Positions 62,501 through 64,000 of a DNA stretch of 64,000 nucleotides are shown in pieces. Location of the stretch: the NCBI RefSeq assembly GCF_905220565.1, contig NC_059402.1, forward strand, positions 2,109,501-2,173,500, in the 5' to 3' direction. The position numbers and the translations under genes were made by a program. The notes under the pieces were generated by a model. It was not told the origin of the DNA. It did not search any database and was given only the letters and a program-made list of their open reading frames with translations. How positions within the stretch are numbered: the stretch's first letter is position 1; the number at the start of each line of letters is the position of its first letter. Origin of the DNA: Melitaea cinxia (taxonomy: Eukaryota > Arthropoda > Insecta > Lepidoptera > Nymphalidae).

Positions 62501-64000
62501 GTGTTATCGGAGATGTGCTTTAGACCACACGACTGAAGTAAAACTTATTTAACTTCATCTAACTTATATATCCCTCTCAACTACCGTTCGCCTCGCCCGA
62601 TCACACTTTTCGTAACGCTTTCGTCACGTCGTTTATGCTCCAGCTTACTCGCCAAATCAAGCGTGTTTAAAGAAGTTTTATTTCAAAAAATAAATAAATC
62701 AATGAATAATCAAATTGAACAAAACAGAAATATAATCTTTACTATTTCTGTATAATACTCTTTTATTTGTTTATGAAAAAGCAAAACCATATAATATCTA
62801 ATTGTATTTACTAAATGTAGTGCTTGCTGCGTAAGTGTAAACTCATCCTAACAGTGATATGTGTACGAACCTTTATTTCACAAGTCGTCGAAGCAAAGCT
62901 TATCGTCAGCGCTACATCCGCCGACCCCCGTTCACTGATAACTGCATTCACAGATTTATATTTGTGCATTTAACTGACACGACAGACAGATCGTTAAATT
63001 TACTGAAATTTCACAATTTCAAATTTATTTTTATATATTTAAACATTTAGAACCTTCTAATTTAACCATTTTAAAATTAAAACACTTTTAATTTTGTTGT
63101 TCTTTGACCACACATGTCTTAAAATTTCGTAAAATATTTTGTTGTGTTAAATAATTGCTGTCGTGTTTTTGTTGTGTTTTGTAAATTACAATTGTGTTTC
63201 AAATTGTGTGTGATTCATTTGTTGTTGCAAAATGTCTACGTTTTTGCAACATCGGCGAATATTCGAAGAAGTATGTACGATTATGTTATGTATTGTATGT
63301 ATACATAAATATTTTTAAATAATGTATCGTAATGAAACTCGAAAAGAATTTTAATCAATATGTTTATTTGTGATATAAGCTACTGTACTTACAACTATAG
63401 TTGTCAAATAATATCTACATTTAACAAGAGTCATACTTACTATATCATTAAAATATCGTTTACCAAAAATATAATATATAGACTCACATACAGCTCTTAC
63501 TCCCAGAAAGAAACAAGAATGTATGATTTTTTTTTTAAATATAATAAAATTATTTCAGACAGGTTTCAAGGTAAACGGAGATAAGTCAATTTATCGTTAA
63601 GATATTTAAATTTTGACTCGATTCATTCTAAATATGAATGTCTCATGGTAAAAAGTGATTAAGCACTAATATATTAAACACCAAATAAATAACATTTTCT
63701 TACTAATCACATGTGTTCCCTTCTTATCAATTACGCATTGTGAATAGTTCAAATATATGTACTTATCTTCTTTTTCCTAAACACTTTAGATTTTAAAACA
63801 ACGAATCATAACTTCTACTCAACTCAGTATTATTAGTCCCGTGTAATTTCACCCCCCCCCCCCCCCCCCTTACAGGATACCACACAGTAATCGTTTGTTA
63901 AAACACATTACTATCAAGAAACTATCTTATACTTTGTGTAATTCTCATCCAGCTGACGATGAAGGAATGGGACATACCGTACGACGAGTTGAAACTATTC
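22321..64000 (+). CDS. ksr: Kinase suppressor of Ras (KSR), spliced gene, 3' end beyond the window
   Basis: KSR is the scaffold and pseudokinase that brings RAF and MEK together at the membrane in the RAS-ERK pathway. Coding exons by my reading: 22321-22485, 25636-25773, 27454-27592, 28206-28322, 30049-30178, 30563-30659, 31171-31340, 53228-53310, 53713-53783 (tentative), 56826-56973, 57215-57319, 58171-58265 and 63953-64000+. All phases agree. Diagnostic pieces are the CA1-like helices (LGHVPSLRQWLRVVGLS), LYWDSWERHGRGSP, LTKSRSHESQL (resembling the first 14-3-3 site), a C1 finger with all Cys/His ligands, DSSSNTSSCNSSTPSSPA, and WPRQNS leading to KEWDIPYDEL, where the kinase domain begins. 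The window ends before the glycine loop. Intron 7 is about 21.9 kb. Confidence 0.93.
23495..23720 (+). pseudogene. LINE C-terminal fragment, decayed
   Basis: Frames here give AWYG, RRDE, GKRMLGMNIEGRR and IGRPKK pieces of the 'RLRWAGHVLRM...GRPKLRW' type C-terminus seen intact in the LINE at 28372-29621, but with frameshifts and stops. It ends 'gggcaagaagatgatgac', a GATGATGA-like tail. Confidence 0.5.
24255..24480. repeat. Foldback repeat in ksr intron 1
   Basis: 'ttatagctaatcgaactaaa' near 24265 is matched in inverted orientation by 'tttagtttgattagctataa' near 24443. It is flanked by outward-facing CTAG-type ends at 23889 and 24642, so the whole 750 bp may be one foldback element or two abutting ones. 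Confidence 0.4.
25636..25773 (+). CDS. ksr: ksr exon 2 (CA1 region)
   Basis: 46 codons, phase 0 at both ends, acceptor TTATGTTTCAG, donor GAG|GTAAAA. The peptide contains KLVKHFSRQLVIKAQF and ELGHVPSLRQWLRVVGLS, the most conserved part of the KSR N-terminal CA1 region that in family members supports contact with RAF. Confidence 0.92.
25774..27453 (+). other. ksr: ksr intron 2, with Helitron-like repeats
   Basis: A 1.68-kb intron. 'aactagcatgtcgcccggc' at 25883 begins a reverse CTAG-ended element whose body ends near 26095 ('ctctttataatataagtaaa'). A forward relative ends at about 26755 ('gtgcgaagccggggcggttc'). A fragment of the 'gggttggagtccgcaatac' repeat sits at 27240-27350. Confidence 0.6.
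27454..27592 (+). CDS. ksr: ksr exon 3
   Basis: 139 nt between CTCCTCAG and ACGG|GTTTGT, ending in phase 1. It reads SRVSSLETLRERTEHELRAM, then LCGARDEEVRRLC and MQRLRSYTG, the helical second half of CA1. An internal GAG|GTACGA donor-like site exists, but using it would drop the conserved C-terminal helix. Confidence 0.88.
27593..28205 (+). other. ksr: ksr intron 3
   Basis: A 613-bp intron. About 27780-28005 is a repeat fragment ('tctcgaccttacaaaatgtt', 'gggtagggtcggcaacac', 'ggcatccataagctgcgg') related to those at 9700-9945 and 57430-57660. Confidence 0.6.
28206..28322 (+). CDS. ksr: ksr exon 4
   Basis: 117 nt, phase 1 to phase 1, acceptor AATTTCAG, donor AAAG|GTATGT. It encodes ELPLYWDSWERHGRGSPRAR followed by an Asn/Lys run. 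The LYWDSWERH block is characteristic of KSR. The donor is only two nucleotides upstream of a LINE target-site duplication. Confidence 0.92.
28325..29653 (+). mobile_element. RTE-like LINE, 5'-truncated, with 15-bp target-site duplication
   Basis: The 15-bp sequence ATGTAGTACTTTTTG occurs at 28325-28339 and again at 29639-29653, bracketing a 5'-truncated LINE. After the left duplication come 'gc' and an A-run of about 26 bp, then reverse-transcriptase coding sequence. The 3' end is a short GATGATGAT array rather than poly(A), as in RTE-type LINEs. It lies in ksr intron 4 in the sense orientation. Confidence 0.85.
28372..29621 (+). CDS. LINE reverse transcriptase, 5'-truncated, frame open to its stop
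   Basis: About 415 residues. It has the RT finger block GFRPNRSTIDQIFSLRQILE, catalytic LFVDFKAAYD, GLRQGDALSCLLFNIALD, then YADDLDVIGR as the YxDD motif. The thumb and C-terminal region carry RLRWAGHVLRMDEARVPKRL and GRPKLRWLDGVEQDIKTLG. The N-terminal endonuclease and first RT motif are missing. The upstream frame from 28221 reads through ksr exon 4 in a different phase and is not part of the protein. Presumably inactive because truncated. Confidence 0.85.
29654..30048 (+). other. ksr: ksr intron 4, right part
   Basis: AT-rich, nothing recognisable. Ends TACTTCACCAG. Confidence 0.6.
30049..30178 (+). CDS. ksr: ksr exon 5 (proline/serine linker, 14-3-3-like site)
   Basis: 130 nt, phase 1 to phase 2. 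It encodes GGKSPTTPLNKRKHNVHLPA and TLTKSRSHESQLSVKPDTSD. The KSRSHES segment resembles the phospho-serine 14-3-3 site ahead of the C1 domain in vertebrate KSR1. Assignment of the phosphosite is inference from similarity. The donor is TTAG|GTTGGT. Confidence 0.9.
30179..30562 (+). other. ksr: ksr intron 5
   Basis: A 384-bp AT-rich intron ending ATGTGTTCAG. Nothing else recognised. Confidence 0.6.
30563..30659 (+). CDS. ksr: ksr exon 6
   Basis: 97 nt, phase 2 to phase 0, donor AAT|GTGAGT. The product is SDNSQSSAVGGEGSPPASPR, then EPEPDPPHRYYTN, a disordered acidic/proline linker with SP sites suitable for proline-directed kinases. Confidence 0.85.
30660..31170 (+). other. ksr: ksr intron 6
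   Basis: A 511-bp AT-rich intron ending TATTCCCCCTCAG. Nothing else recognised. Confidence 0.6.
31171..31340 (+). CDS. ksr: ksr exon 7 (C1 zinc finger, first part)
   Basis: 170 nt, phase 0 to phase 2, donor CACCG|GTGAGA. It contains HRFTKTFNMIATCDYCDKQM and then LKCKECKFKCHR. Ligand spacing H-x11-C-x2-C-x11-C-x2-C-x4-H continues into exon 8. The H-x11-C spacing follows KSR rather than PKC. A perfect GTGAGT donor-like site lies inside the exon at 31201. This domain targets KSR to membrane. Confidence 0.94.
31777..32890 (-). pseudogene. LINE ORF2 C-terminal part (RT palm to C-terminus), frameshifted
   Basis: Two overlapping - strand frames: 32831-32490 with SGVPQGSHLGPILFVIFVND and CSLYADDLKVYREIKS (YADD catalytic motif), and 32532-31777 with RDLGVQLDRKLSFMNHLD and LEYASPVWNPSY, ending GSEEQL. 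The switch coincides with a 29-bp direct duplication of 'catatgatagcatttacatg' plus spacer (32491 and 32520), which shifts the frame. Confidence 0.8.
33064..35223 (+). CDS. R1-type LINE ORF1 (gag-like RNA-binding protein)
   Basis: 719 codons from the first ATG of the frame. The N-terminus carries an octapeptide repeat GPSQGQPN (33085-33225). A charged coiled-coil-like stretch follows (ENRRLKLEVEALKVEVKAWR), then a Lys/Ala/Pro-rich basic segment (KGKGKGKGKSSTPAPAPA), an RRM-like region, and three zinc knuckles near the C-terminus: CFKCMGLGHTRPQC, CFRCGRAGHKAAAC and a variant CAIC...H...C. Such proteins coat the element RNA. The frame is intact. Confidence 0.85.
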   Translation: MLLRSRTKGPSQGQADGPSQGQPNGPSQGQPNGPSQGQPNGPSQGQPQGPSQGQAEADRRLESNVESDLEMDVSIKGSSQGRTEAKKRSSSSVFFVGSDTETEETEVSKTITARRGRPLGSKAGSSSRAKFLKSAPATVFDDLEAVLRGRQYRPGSATEGTTPISSGNESDYLAALDTSALNAQELRARAGEGLACIIEVAKKSGNLKGEFVARLKRSAKTLTEVVDALSSRSEAEESRRLRTENRRLKLEVEALKVEVKAWRRGVTEARTDAVAATTAAATATDAGARTPSTPSLGLELVEEIRSLTCSLGDRLNTRLAGIEARLLPAQTSCPTPRAKVVASTPPKTSPAPRGPETTATPSVAPSTAAQEETWATVVRKGKGKGKGKSSTPAPAPATKSAAKPTTASSAKQAAKSTAKTSAKSTAMPSGKPAAKATAKPKLKTPKTAAVVLQLQPEAVERGLTYSSVLRTAQEKVDLQELGIDQIRSRQTATGARMLEISGSERNAKADRLAESLRGALSGVANIVRPVKSAEVRISGLDETATKEGVAAVVAKATGIDVGLVKAGALRSGFYGTSSIVVSCPISAAKTLTEKGRLLIGWSSARVTALEALPMRCFKCMGLGHTRPQCPASVDRGDLCFRCGRAGHKAAACEEVTPRCAICVESGKPSDHRMGGRRCKPAKIKCRSAGARATPAAASQIGKEGVVPSVADGEEVVMSE
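33085..33230 (+). repeat. 24-bp tandem repeat with self-complementary units in LINE ORF1
   Basis: About six 24-bp units, each containing GGCCCTTCTCAGGGCC, whose outer five bases GGCCC/GGGCC are complementary. Translated as GPSQGQ(P/A)(N/D/Q). A diverged unit (GSSQGR) follows near 33290. In the RNA this gives a row of short hairpins inside a coding region. Confidence 0.85.
35225..38416 (+). CDS. R1-type LINE ORF2 (endonuclease and reverse transcriptase)
   Basis: 1063 residues, open throughout. The N-terminal apurinic-type endonuclease has NLNHCARAQDLL, AEPYFVP, VVLLGDLNAKARDWG (about residue 130) and LSDHKYVRFEV (about 203). The RT has ASGRFPKPWKKGRLCLLRKE, YGFRAGRSTLDALLWLK, SLDIANAFNSLP, GVPQGSVLGPLLWN and CYADDTLVVAKG (YADD near residue 674). 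The C-terminal finger is CHECGAPEDTALHTLEAC. All catalytic residues I can identify are present. Its ATG follows the ORF1 stop by one base (TAG-T-ATG), so termination-reinitiation is plausible. Confidence 0.9.
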   Translation: MDQIRHHNFLQANLNHCARAQDLLMQALAQWRIDVAVAAEPYFVPSSHPCWAADLNGTVAIVSRSNDGSLPFSVEERGPGYVVAKWGEYAVVGAYFSPNKTVAELEAFLDLLVAAVGRQAPRQVVLLGDLNAKARDWGNPFTDSRGEVVREWAVTAGLTLLNTGSAHTCVRHNGGSVVDVSFASPSIAARVQTWRVLSEVETLSDHKYVRFEVSTSHSRGAPRHASLQFPRWAVTRLDVELAKEAAIVQLWSATPMHPEVDIAADHFRDAVTAVCDAAMPRCRHRPERRGVYWWSSEIAELRAACTAARRPYGHCRRRRHGRTDEQMPAVELEVERQLYEAYRDAKRKLQLAIVKAKSQAFNEALASLDRDPWGRPYKAARKNFRHQTPPVAESLDPVVLNRVLGGLFPARDPNHTPPLMDVSPLVEELDEGSIPPVSEAEMEVAVRRLHGKRTAPGPDGIPGRVLGIALQEMGDRLRELFSACLASGRFPKPWKKGRLCLLRKEGRPVDSPSAYRPIVLLDDAGKLLERVVASRVVRHLEVTEPGLSEAQYGFRAGRSTLDALLWLKRWTQAAVRDGEKALAVSLDIANAFNSLPHATILEALRYHRVPLYLRTLLGDYLQGREVLLPGRDGLRRRRVSCGVPQGSVLGPLLWNIGYDWVLRGTLPASVRVSCYADDTLVVAKGRDLAEVMRLATAGATLVVGRIRALGLEVALTKTEALLFHGPRGGPRPGTRVTVDGVSVRVGTQMRYLGLTLDGRWAFGAHFAELAPRVVKAAASLGRLLPNVGGPSAHCRRLYSGVIRSMAMYGAPIWADALGRANKIQLRRPQRVIATRAIRGYRTVSWTAACVLAGDPPWELQAEILAETYHFVAARRSRGESPTWEEVARMQRLAQDTLLRRWTEDLASPVPGQWTVDAVKPVLRKWVRRRFGPLTFRLVQVLSGHGCFGKYLHQIARREATPACHECGAPEDTALHTLEACATWEPQRRTLSAVIGRDLSLPSVVKAMLDSERSWQAVVSFCEVVMTQKETAERAREEDASAGPLRRRRTGARRRRFAHLLPPS
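38706..38728 (+). other. Poly(A) tail of the R1-type LINE
   Basis: An A-run of about 23 bases, directly followed by the right target-site duplication. Confidence 0.85.
38744..40608 (-). pseudogene. LINE ORF2 N-terminal part (endonuclease, linker, RT start), frameshifted
   Basis: - strand pieces: 40608-40402 (YYQNFRGLKGKLKGFRQAAQ, VIIGTETWLDD), 40341-39850 (CAIYLPPP, DTIIAGDFNLSFIGW), 39756-39370 (linker with RDHYEYKLLDDRARIAIREC), and 39373-38852 (LLSNLDACKSPGPDGLPPLF, SEWKVANVVPIFKKGEANIS, SNYRPISLLSIFAKLFE). The endonuclease's usual SDH motif reads SKVDLYHPP. Separate frames mean several indels. A short palindromic repeat is inserted at about 39788-39868. Confidence 0.8.
39788..39868 (-). 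repeat. Short palindromic repeat inserted in LINE ORF2
   Basis: Contains 'acatttttgaatatcatat' plus 'caaaaatgt', 'ctcacattaggaattcta' and 'cgattttatttttgtgtta', the same roughly 75-bp sequence as 60605-60680 and the outer part of 4600-4815. Confidence 0.55.
40642..41574 (-). CDS. LINE ORF1 protein (coiled coil plus RRM-like), open frame
   Basis: 310 residues from ATG at 41574. The N-terminus is Ser/Pro-rich and basic. A long coiled coil follows (EELREIKEMFRELKDSVNFM, ...DRIKTELDICQSDNKNLHKE). Then comes the QQNIEINGIPE motif typical of insect LINE ORF1p and an RRM-like domain (AVRIRKLDAENKNPRAVIVK). The C-terminus is basic (RKAAREKGYLYVWVRDGKV). The role is RNA binding and chaperoning for its LINE. 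It is intact although ORF2 is broken. Confidence 0.8.
   Translation of the reverse strand: MLRTPPKDGESSTLSSVQSEPNIPVALVNTPSKCNVNVRPKRPRTDCSPDTVIRHSISKEHLDIIRQEIRTVIVSEISANIQTSINEELREIKEMFRELKDSVNFMSDEFDRIKTELDICQSDNKNLHKENEALKTTVVDLSMRMNLIEQHSRQQNIEINGIPENKAENLVKIIVQLGNIVSNTIKDDDILSAVRIRKLDAENKNPRAVIVKLRSALLRDTILTSVMQFNKSHHKEKLNTQHLGYGDPVRPIFVSEHLSPLNKKIHAATRKAAREKGYLYVWVRDGKVLVRKADGQQAKHVKSLEAVETL
41673..42313 (+). repeat. Left terminal inverted repeat, 641 bp
   Basis: The reverse complement of 43278-43918. It begins CAGGGTG and ends at 'cttgtaggcaggcctcc'. It contains no frame of note. Confidence 0.88.
42563..43213 (+). pseudogene. Mariner-type transposase, catalytic domain only (DD41D spacing)
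   Basis: About 216 residues, open to TAA at 43211. Motifs: ILWTDESKFTREG (first Asp), KFSVNVWAGLIRNNVIGPHF, IIFQNDGCPAHWRLTVREYL (second Asp) and WPPRSPDLTPVDFYVWGRAK (third Asp). I count 41 residues between the second and third catalytic aspartates. The first Asp is only about 14 residues from the start of the open frame, so the N-terminal helix-turn-helix DNA-binding half is missing. The upstream 240 bp shows no HTH in any frame. There is no ATG at the start of the frame. Likely an internally deleted copy. Confidence 0.75.
43278..43918 (-). repeat. Right terminal inverted repeat, 641 bp
   Basis: Inverted copy of 41673-42313, ending CACCAAACACCCTG followed by the TA target duplicate. Confidence 0.88.
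43949..44530 (-). repeat. 3' LTR of the BEL/Pao element
   Basis: 582 bp, TG...CA, with inverted TGTTA/TAACA tips. Directly next to it on the internal side the - strand reads the purine-rich GAGGCGGGTAGA, a candidate polypurine tract. Confidence 0.9.
44562..48452 (-). CDS. BEL/Pao pol polyprotein (protease, RT, RNase H, integrase)
   Basis: An open frame of about 1,297 codons directly continuing gag's frame after one TAG. Protease: AILDTGSQG. RT: HHAVIKPSSGKLRTVFDGSA, FVFVADIKMMFRQ and LKEDLYVDDICTGAS (YVDD). RNase H: LHGFSDASERGYAAAVYL and YAWTDSQIVLCW. Integrase: an HHCC finger ending RCMSCYRLKA, catalytic GTDFAGPF, RSDCGTNFKG and HWGGIFESVVK. It ends STLSRLPID. No ATG lies between the gag stop and the protease, so expression would need readthrough of the stop. 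No other disruption is seen. Confidence 0.92.
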   Translation of the reverse strand, partial: DVGVCPRYAPPPFETVLLPTAYVRVWGRTGASVVVRAILDTGSQGCIASSWLVGQTGLNIKRYSDVIRGVGNAPVTTVEGHVSFEFSPSNSPRPTLRSSAIVMENILGSHPQVRLSADAVKLTADLDLADPKFDLPGTVDLLLGADVLGKILLGKDRVLQPGGLVALRTIFGFALMGPVLRAPPPAEPGTALMVGSALSDAVQRFWEVEEPPQAPRSDPEHEECERFYKSNTSYLRSGRIMTRLPFLAVRPPLGDSRPTAEKRLLAMERRMSRDPLLKQKYIDFMREYENLGHMSVSKLDWRSTEHFFLPHHAVIKPSSGKLRTVFDGSAQTTSGVSLNQCLHSGPKLLKDLCDVITRFRRHQFVFVADIKMMFRQTVIHPDDRRYQLILWRENPQDPILVYELNTNTYGLRSSPFLAIRSLWELADRERMSFPRAAAILKEDLYVDDICTGASTEREALLLRDELIGILASAGYELRKWISNLPALLDGLPDDHQQDPHLFENRDNPTMMTVLGIQYRPVQDIFTFNVDLDSPRTWTKRLVLSTVARTFDPNGWICPVIFWAKCFLQRLWTAGLGWDEPLREAILKDWLLFASSLPAINMISLHRAMLPPGKHTASLHGFSDASERGYAAAVYLRTVTMDGQVKVSLVMAKSKVAPLRTTLTIPKLELSGAALLARLLNHVMSTLCPSVNIETVYAWTDSQIVLCWLKTSVHTLEVFVANRVSQIQKSETPLIWRHVPGEVNPADCASRGCMAPFLVEHSLWWGPEWLTRSESNWPRTPALDTVTLPGLQTLAIERRDHPFDPDFLMNRYSSLDKLLGVTAWIKRFTRNCRHPQNKCLEAFLSPQELQDALLHWVRSVQEENFENEIDILRKGKCKLPGAICKLNPFLDSAGLMRVGGRLRNANLPYGARHPLLLPKSGHLVSLLVTDRHIKNSHVGCNALLAILQREFWILSARRTIRSVVFRCMSCYRLKASTMQPIMGDLPSDRVTETRPFAGVGTDFAGPFSVKTSTLRNSKTVKSYLCVFVCLSTKAVHLELVSALSTEAFVATLDRFVSRRGLPSLIRSDCGTNFKGTNNYLKEIYEFLASNETEIASRLASRRITWKFSPASCPHWGGIFESVVKVAKTHLRRVIGESVLTFEELATVFCKIEAMLNSRPLCPISSDPNDLEALTPGHFLIGRPLNALPEYPYVDVKLNRLSRFELIQQLTQSFWKRWNLEYLHILQQRVKWTDKTDPPHVGDLVLVKDANSPPLCWRRGRILNLVFGADGVPRFAEVRVDGSVLKRAVSTLSRLPID
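48443..48464 (-). promoter_or_regulatory. Perfect hairpin enclosing the gag stop codon
   Basis: On the - strand: CGCCAACAT, TAGG, ATGTTGGCG, a 9-bp perfect stem with a 4-nt loop made of the gag TAG stop plus G. Downstream codons continue in frame into the protease. The structure could affect termination or readthrough. That role is inference. Confidence 0.5.
48453..50159 (-). CDS. BEL/Pao gag protein
   Basis: 568 residues from ATG at 50159 (the frame is open 13 codons further up without an ATG). A capsid-like helical region (GFIGLFESLVDSREDLSLSQ, LAYLLSVLDGEARELVQHLP) is followed by zinc knuckles CRFCKSRGHRTMQC and CFSCLGDHFQRAC plus CPVCGGQHLKVLC, then a long Arg/Ser/Pro-rich tail ending RSPPRQH. 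It ends at TAG in a hairpin loop and stays in frame with pol. Confidence 0.9.
   Translation of the reverse strand: MTSTAVTMVRESCSGITAQLRWFSSAVALVNREDRTEALIDRYEKCPARLEQVETLYQRLLLHLDDVPMESLPKERREQVHEDYVQILGLADEISQRAREILASRAGVPPTRASLKTPVGLLTRLPNLDLPHFDGRLDAWMGFIGLFESLVDSREDLSLSQKLAYLLSVLDGEARELVQHLPICEGSYAVARSLLTKRYQNQRCLADAHIDQIMDIPVVSNTAQLRTKMLNPLVAATNALSRLGLPVDQSSYWLVRIMLKRLPVSLRARFEQAHTRDEASPLPSYEQLLAFLENECRMGDVMDAPVGLSSSGPTNKRRTAQMAPKGRASPRFAVAQAARPVCRFCKSRGHRTMQCPDFVALHVASRRRIAKARGWCFSCLGDHFQRACPDMHPCPVCGGQHLKVLCANANGRRDHPGSPSGGYESGHRAQSRNLESGSPPPRHADCAAVDRRHDSARSPTGGYGRGPRVQSRTFVPRSPSPHPRDLSRSPPVIYHDYRDARPVRLPSPPLAERPRLEPRNPQYGRSRRYEPPTMARGSRHREEGEFKPLPRFDVPSRDSGDRSPPRQH
50604..50615 (-). 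other. Primer-binding site, initiator tRNA-Met type
   Basis: On the - strand TGGTAGCAGAGC lies five bases inside the 5' LTR. It is complementary to a tRNA 3' end GCTCTGCTACCA, which as I recall is that of insect initiator methionine tRNA. Confidence 0.65.
50621..51202 (-). repeat. 5' LTR of the BEL/Pao element
   Basis: 582 bp, with no difference from 43949-44530 seen on reading. It should carry the promoter for the - strand transcript. Confidence 0.9.
51300..52985 (-). pseudogene. Second antisense LINE fragment, reverse transcriptase, decayed 5' side
   Basis: The - strand frame 52721-51441 (426 residues) carries LLSDRQFGFRRKRSTGDLLA, AVSLDISKAFDRVWHDGL, GVPQGSVLSATLFLLHINDL, FGYADDSTVVERY, and a C-terminal part ending KSRVNRLLLGKRAPS. 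Upstream, 52985-52722 still codes LRNLDVNKASGPDGIPAIVL in another frame, with a stop replacing a conserved Trp and a small deletion. No endonuclease is present, so the copy is 5'-truncated. It belongs broadly to the Jockey/CR1 group. Confidence 0.8.
52986..53227 (+). other. ksr: ksr intron 7, terminal stretch
   Basis: An AT-rich sequence with no repeat recognised, ending with a pyrimidine-rich acceptor before exon 8. Confidence 0.5.
53228..53310 (+). CDS. ksr: ksr exon 8 (C1 zinc finger, end)
   Basis: 83 nt, phase 2 to phase 1. The first base completes Arg, then DCESKVPPSCGLPPEFVTAF and KEKFHKD. It supplies the last two C1 cysteines with H-x2-C-x7-C spacing relative to exon 7, which confirms the join across the 21.9-kb intron. 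The donor is GATG|GTAACG. Confidence 0.93.
53713..53783 (+). CDS. ksr: ksr exon 9, tentative
   Basis: Exon 8 ends in phase 1 and exon 10 starts in phase 0, so at least one exon of length 3n+2 must lie between. In a short GC-rich island, AG at 53711-53712 and CAG|GTACCG give 71 nt reading GGLYLPARPAPRARAPARRA and then PAHQ in the required phase. An alternative acceptor at 53639-53640 gives 143 nt in the same frame. The Arg/Pro/Ala composition is low-complexity, and the pyrimidine tract of the first acceptor is weak. Confidence 0.4.
53835..53895 (+). repeat. CACC-rich minisatellite, about 21-bp unit
   Basis: Three copies of a unit like 'actcaccaccatcacccgcc', within a longer purine-poor stretch to about 54060. 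Confidence 0.6.
54530..54720 (-). repeat. Interspersed repeat with 'tgaagtaaaactt' ends
   Basis: Contains 'gaccacacgaatgaagtaaa', 'aatatacgaaacgtaacttt', 'cttgcccgatcacgcttttc' and 'aaagaagttttacttcaaaa'. The same blocks occur at 59590-59790 (opposite strand) and 62450-62690. Confidence 0.55.
54733..54759 (+). repeat. (TA)n microsatellite after an A-run
   Basis: About 13 TA units following a 12-A tract. Confidence 0.8.
54790..55890 (+). repeat. Tandem repeat, about 282-bp unit, four copies
   Basis: Units begin with 'ctcactcatcacgaaatct' near 54800, 55081, 55364 and 55647. Each contains 'catccgctaagaacggattt', 'taaaacgggggttggaagtt' and 'gaagtaagagacttgaaatt'. Copies differ at scattered positions, so the array is not very recent. 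A diverged relative starts at 55913. Confidence 0.75.
55891..56524 (+). repeat. Helitron-like element with a CTAG end
   Basis: Begins 'atacatatatataaaagaga', shares the 'ccgctaagaacggattttac' block with the preceding array, and ends 'gcgaagccgcgggcacagct' then AG|TA. The end matches the lepidopteran CTAG-terminating type. Confidence 0.5.
56522..56591 (+). repeat. (TA)n microsatellite, about 70 bp
   Basis: An almost pure TA dinucleotide run directly after the CTAG end. Confidence 0.85.
56826..56973 (+). CDS. ksr: ksr exon 10 (Ser/Thr/His-rich linker)
   Basis: 148 nt, phase 0 to phase 1, acceptor GTGTCGCAG, donor CCAG|GTAACA. It encodes SGPDSSSNTSSCNSSTPSSP, an Ala/Pro run, then PHHHHNAHHLVKQQFHFPG. 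The SSNxSSxxSSTPSSPA segment matches the corresponding linker between C1 and kinase in vertebrate KSR. It is a GC-rich island with a His run. Confidence 0.88.
56974..57214 (+). other. ksr: ksr intron 10
   Basis: A 241-bp AT-rich intron ending GTGTTTAG. Confidence 0.6.
57215..57319 (+). CDS. ksr: ksr exon 11
   Basis: 105 nt, phase 1 to phase 1, donor AGCG|GTGCGT. It reads DVKPPVSSPNHSSHVQSPAR and then SVIDSKDELTSSIKS, a Ser/Pro-rich linker with several SP sites. Confidence 0.85.
57425..57665 (-). repeat. Interspersed repeat in ksr intron 11
   Basis: Reverse copy of the 9700-9945 family: 'tcgcaagtgctttgtcgacc', 'gagctctggtcaccttattc', 'ctgtaaggtcgaagtac'. Confidence 0.55.
57728..58120 (+). 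repeat. SINEs (two tRNA-derived modules) just upstream of the exon array
   Basis: 'cactagtggtgcgtatagtc' (A-box region) and 'gcgggtttgattcccgctc' (B box) head a SINE whose body includes 'tcggagagcacgttaagctg' and tail 'tggattaagctccaatcctt'. From 58030 a body fragment of the second SINE family follows ('ggcgtttgtgctcgcgtact'). Confidence 0.55.
58171..58265 (+). CDS. ksr: ksr exon 12, copy 1 of a ten-copy tandem array
   Basis: 95 nt from GTGTCCGCAG to AACAGC|GTGAGT. With the base left by exon 11 it reads EGSGRVSLSGSASTDSGRHE and then PAHDSRWPRQNS, ending in phase 0 to join the exon that starts LTMKEWDIPY. It is the only copy with the phase 1 entry the upstream exon needs. The RQNS motif is a candidate basophilic-kinase site next to the kinase domain. 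Confidence 0.9.
58319..59579 (+). CDS. ksr: ksr exon 12 copies 2-10, potential additive symmetric exons
   Basis: Each 93-bp copy is 31 codons. Entered in phase 0, as after copy 1 or any other copy, it reads RARGVSLSGSASTDSGRH and then EPAHDSRWPRQNS, keeping the original frame from VSLSG onward and ending in phase 0. Each could therefore be included or skipped without disturbing the kinase domain. Joined directly to exon 11 (phase 1) a copy would be out of frame. Whether they are spliced in cannot be told here. The 53-bp introns are very short, and the acceptor has only a weak pyrimidine tract. Confidence 0.45.
59590..59800 (+). repeat. Interspersed repeat with 'tgaagtaaaactt' ends, second copy
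   Basis: Carries 'agagagttacgtttcgtata' and 'ctaaagttttacttcagtcg', complements of the copy at 54530-54720. It abuts the last exon copy after the array breaks at 'taccgcttactcg'. Confidence 0.5.
59801..60604 (+). other. ksr intron 12, gene-free AT-rich stretch
   Basis: Nothing coding. An (ATGAA)n-like microsatellite lies at about 60468-60507. Confidence 0.5.
60605..60680 (+). repeat. Short palindromic repeat, third copy
   Basis: 'acatttttgaatatcat' plus 'atcaaaaatgtttagaattc', 'ctaatgtgttagtaacac' and 'aaaaataaaatcg', matching 39788-39868 in reverse and the outer part of 4600-4815. Confidence 0.6.
60681..61606 (+). other. ksr intron 12, AT-rich stretch
   Basis: Nothing recognisable beyond homopolymer runs. 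Confidence 0.45.
61607..61890 (-). repeat. Helitron-like element, reverse
   Basis: Starts 'tactagccgacccaggccc' (complement ends CTAG) and ends 'ctttataatattagtataga', the usual distal end of this type of lepidopteran repeat. Confidence 0.5.
62450..62690 (-). repeat. Interspersed repeat with 'tgaagtaaaactt' ends, third copy
   Basis: 'gaccacacgactgaagtaaa', 'cgcccgatcacacttttcg' and 'aaagaagttttatttcaaa' match the copy at 54530-54720. Confidence 0.55.
62691..63851 (+). other. ksr intron 12, AT-rich stretch
   Basis: No coding exon or known repeat is supported. Confidence 0.45.
63852..63869 (+). repeat. Poly(C) tract
   Basis: An uninterrupted run of about 18 C, followed by TTACAG, 78 bp before the exon 13 acceptor. 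Unusual in such AT-rich sequence and prone to sequencing length error. Confidence 0.8.
63953..64000 (+). CDS. ksr: ksr exon 13 (start of the kinase domain), partial
   Basis: Acceptor TAATTCTCATCCAG, phase 0, reading LTMKEWDIPYDELKLF to the window edge. EWDIPY is the characteristic entry into the KSR kinase-homology domain. The glycine loop and catalytic-site residues are beyond the window, so nothing can be said about pseudokinase status. Confidence 0.93.
   Translation, partial: MTMKEWDIPYDELKLF

Noticed and set aside
63852..63952. Poly(C) followed by TTACAG as an alternative acceptor for ksr exon 13
   Set aside because: Extending the exon leftwards from 63876 meets a TAA in the kinase frame before 63953, so it cannot code.
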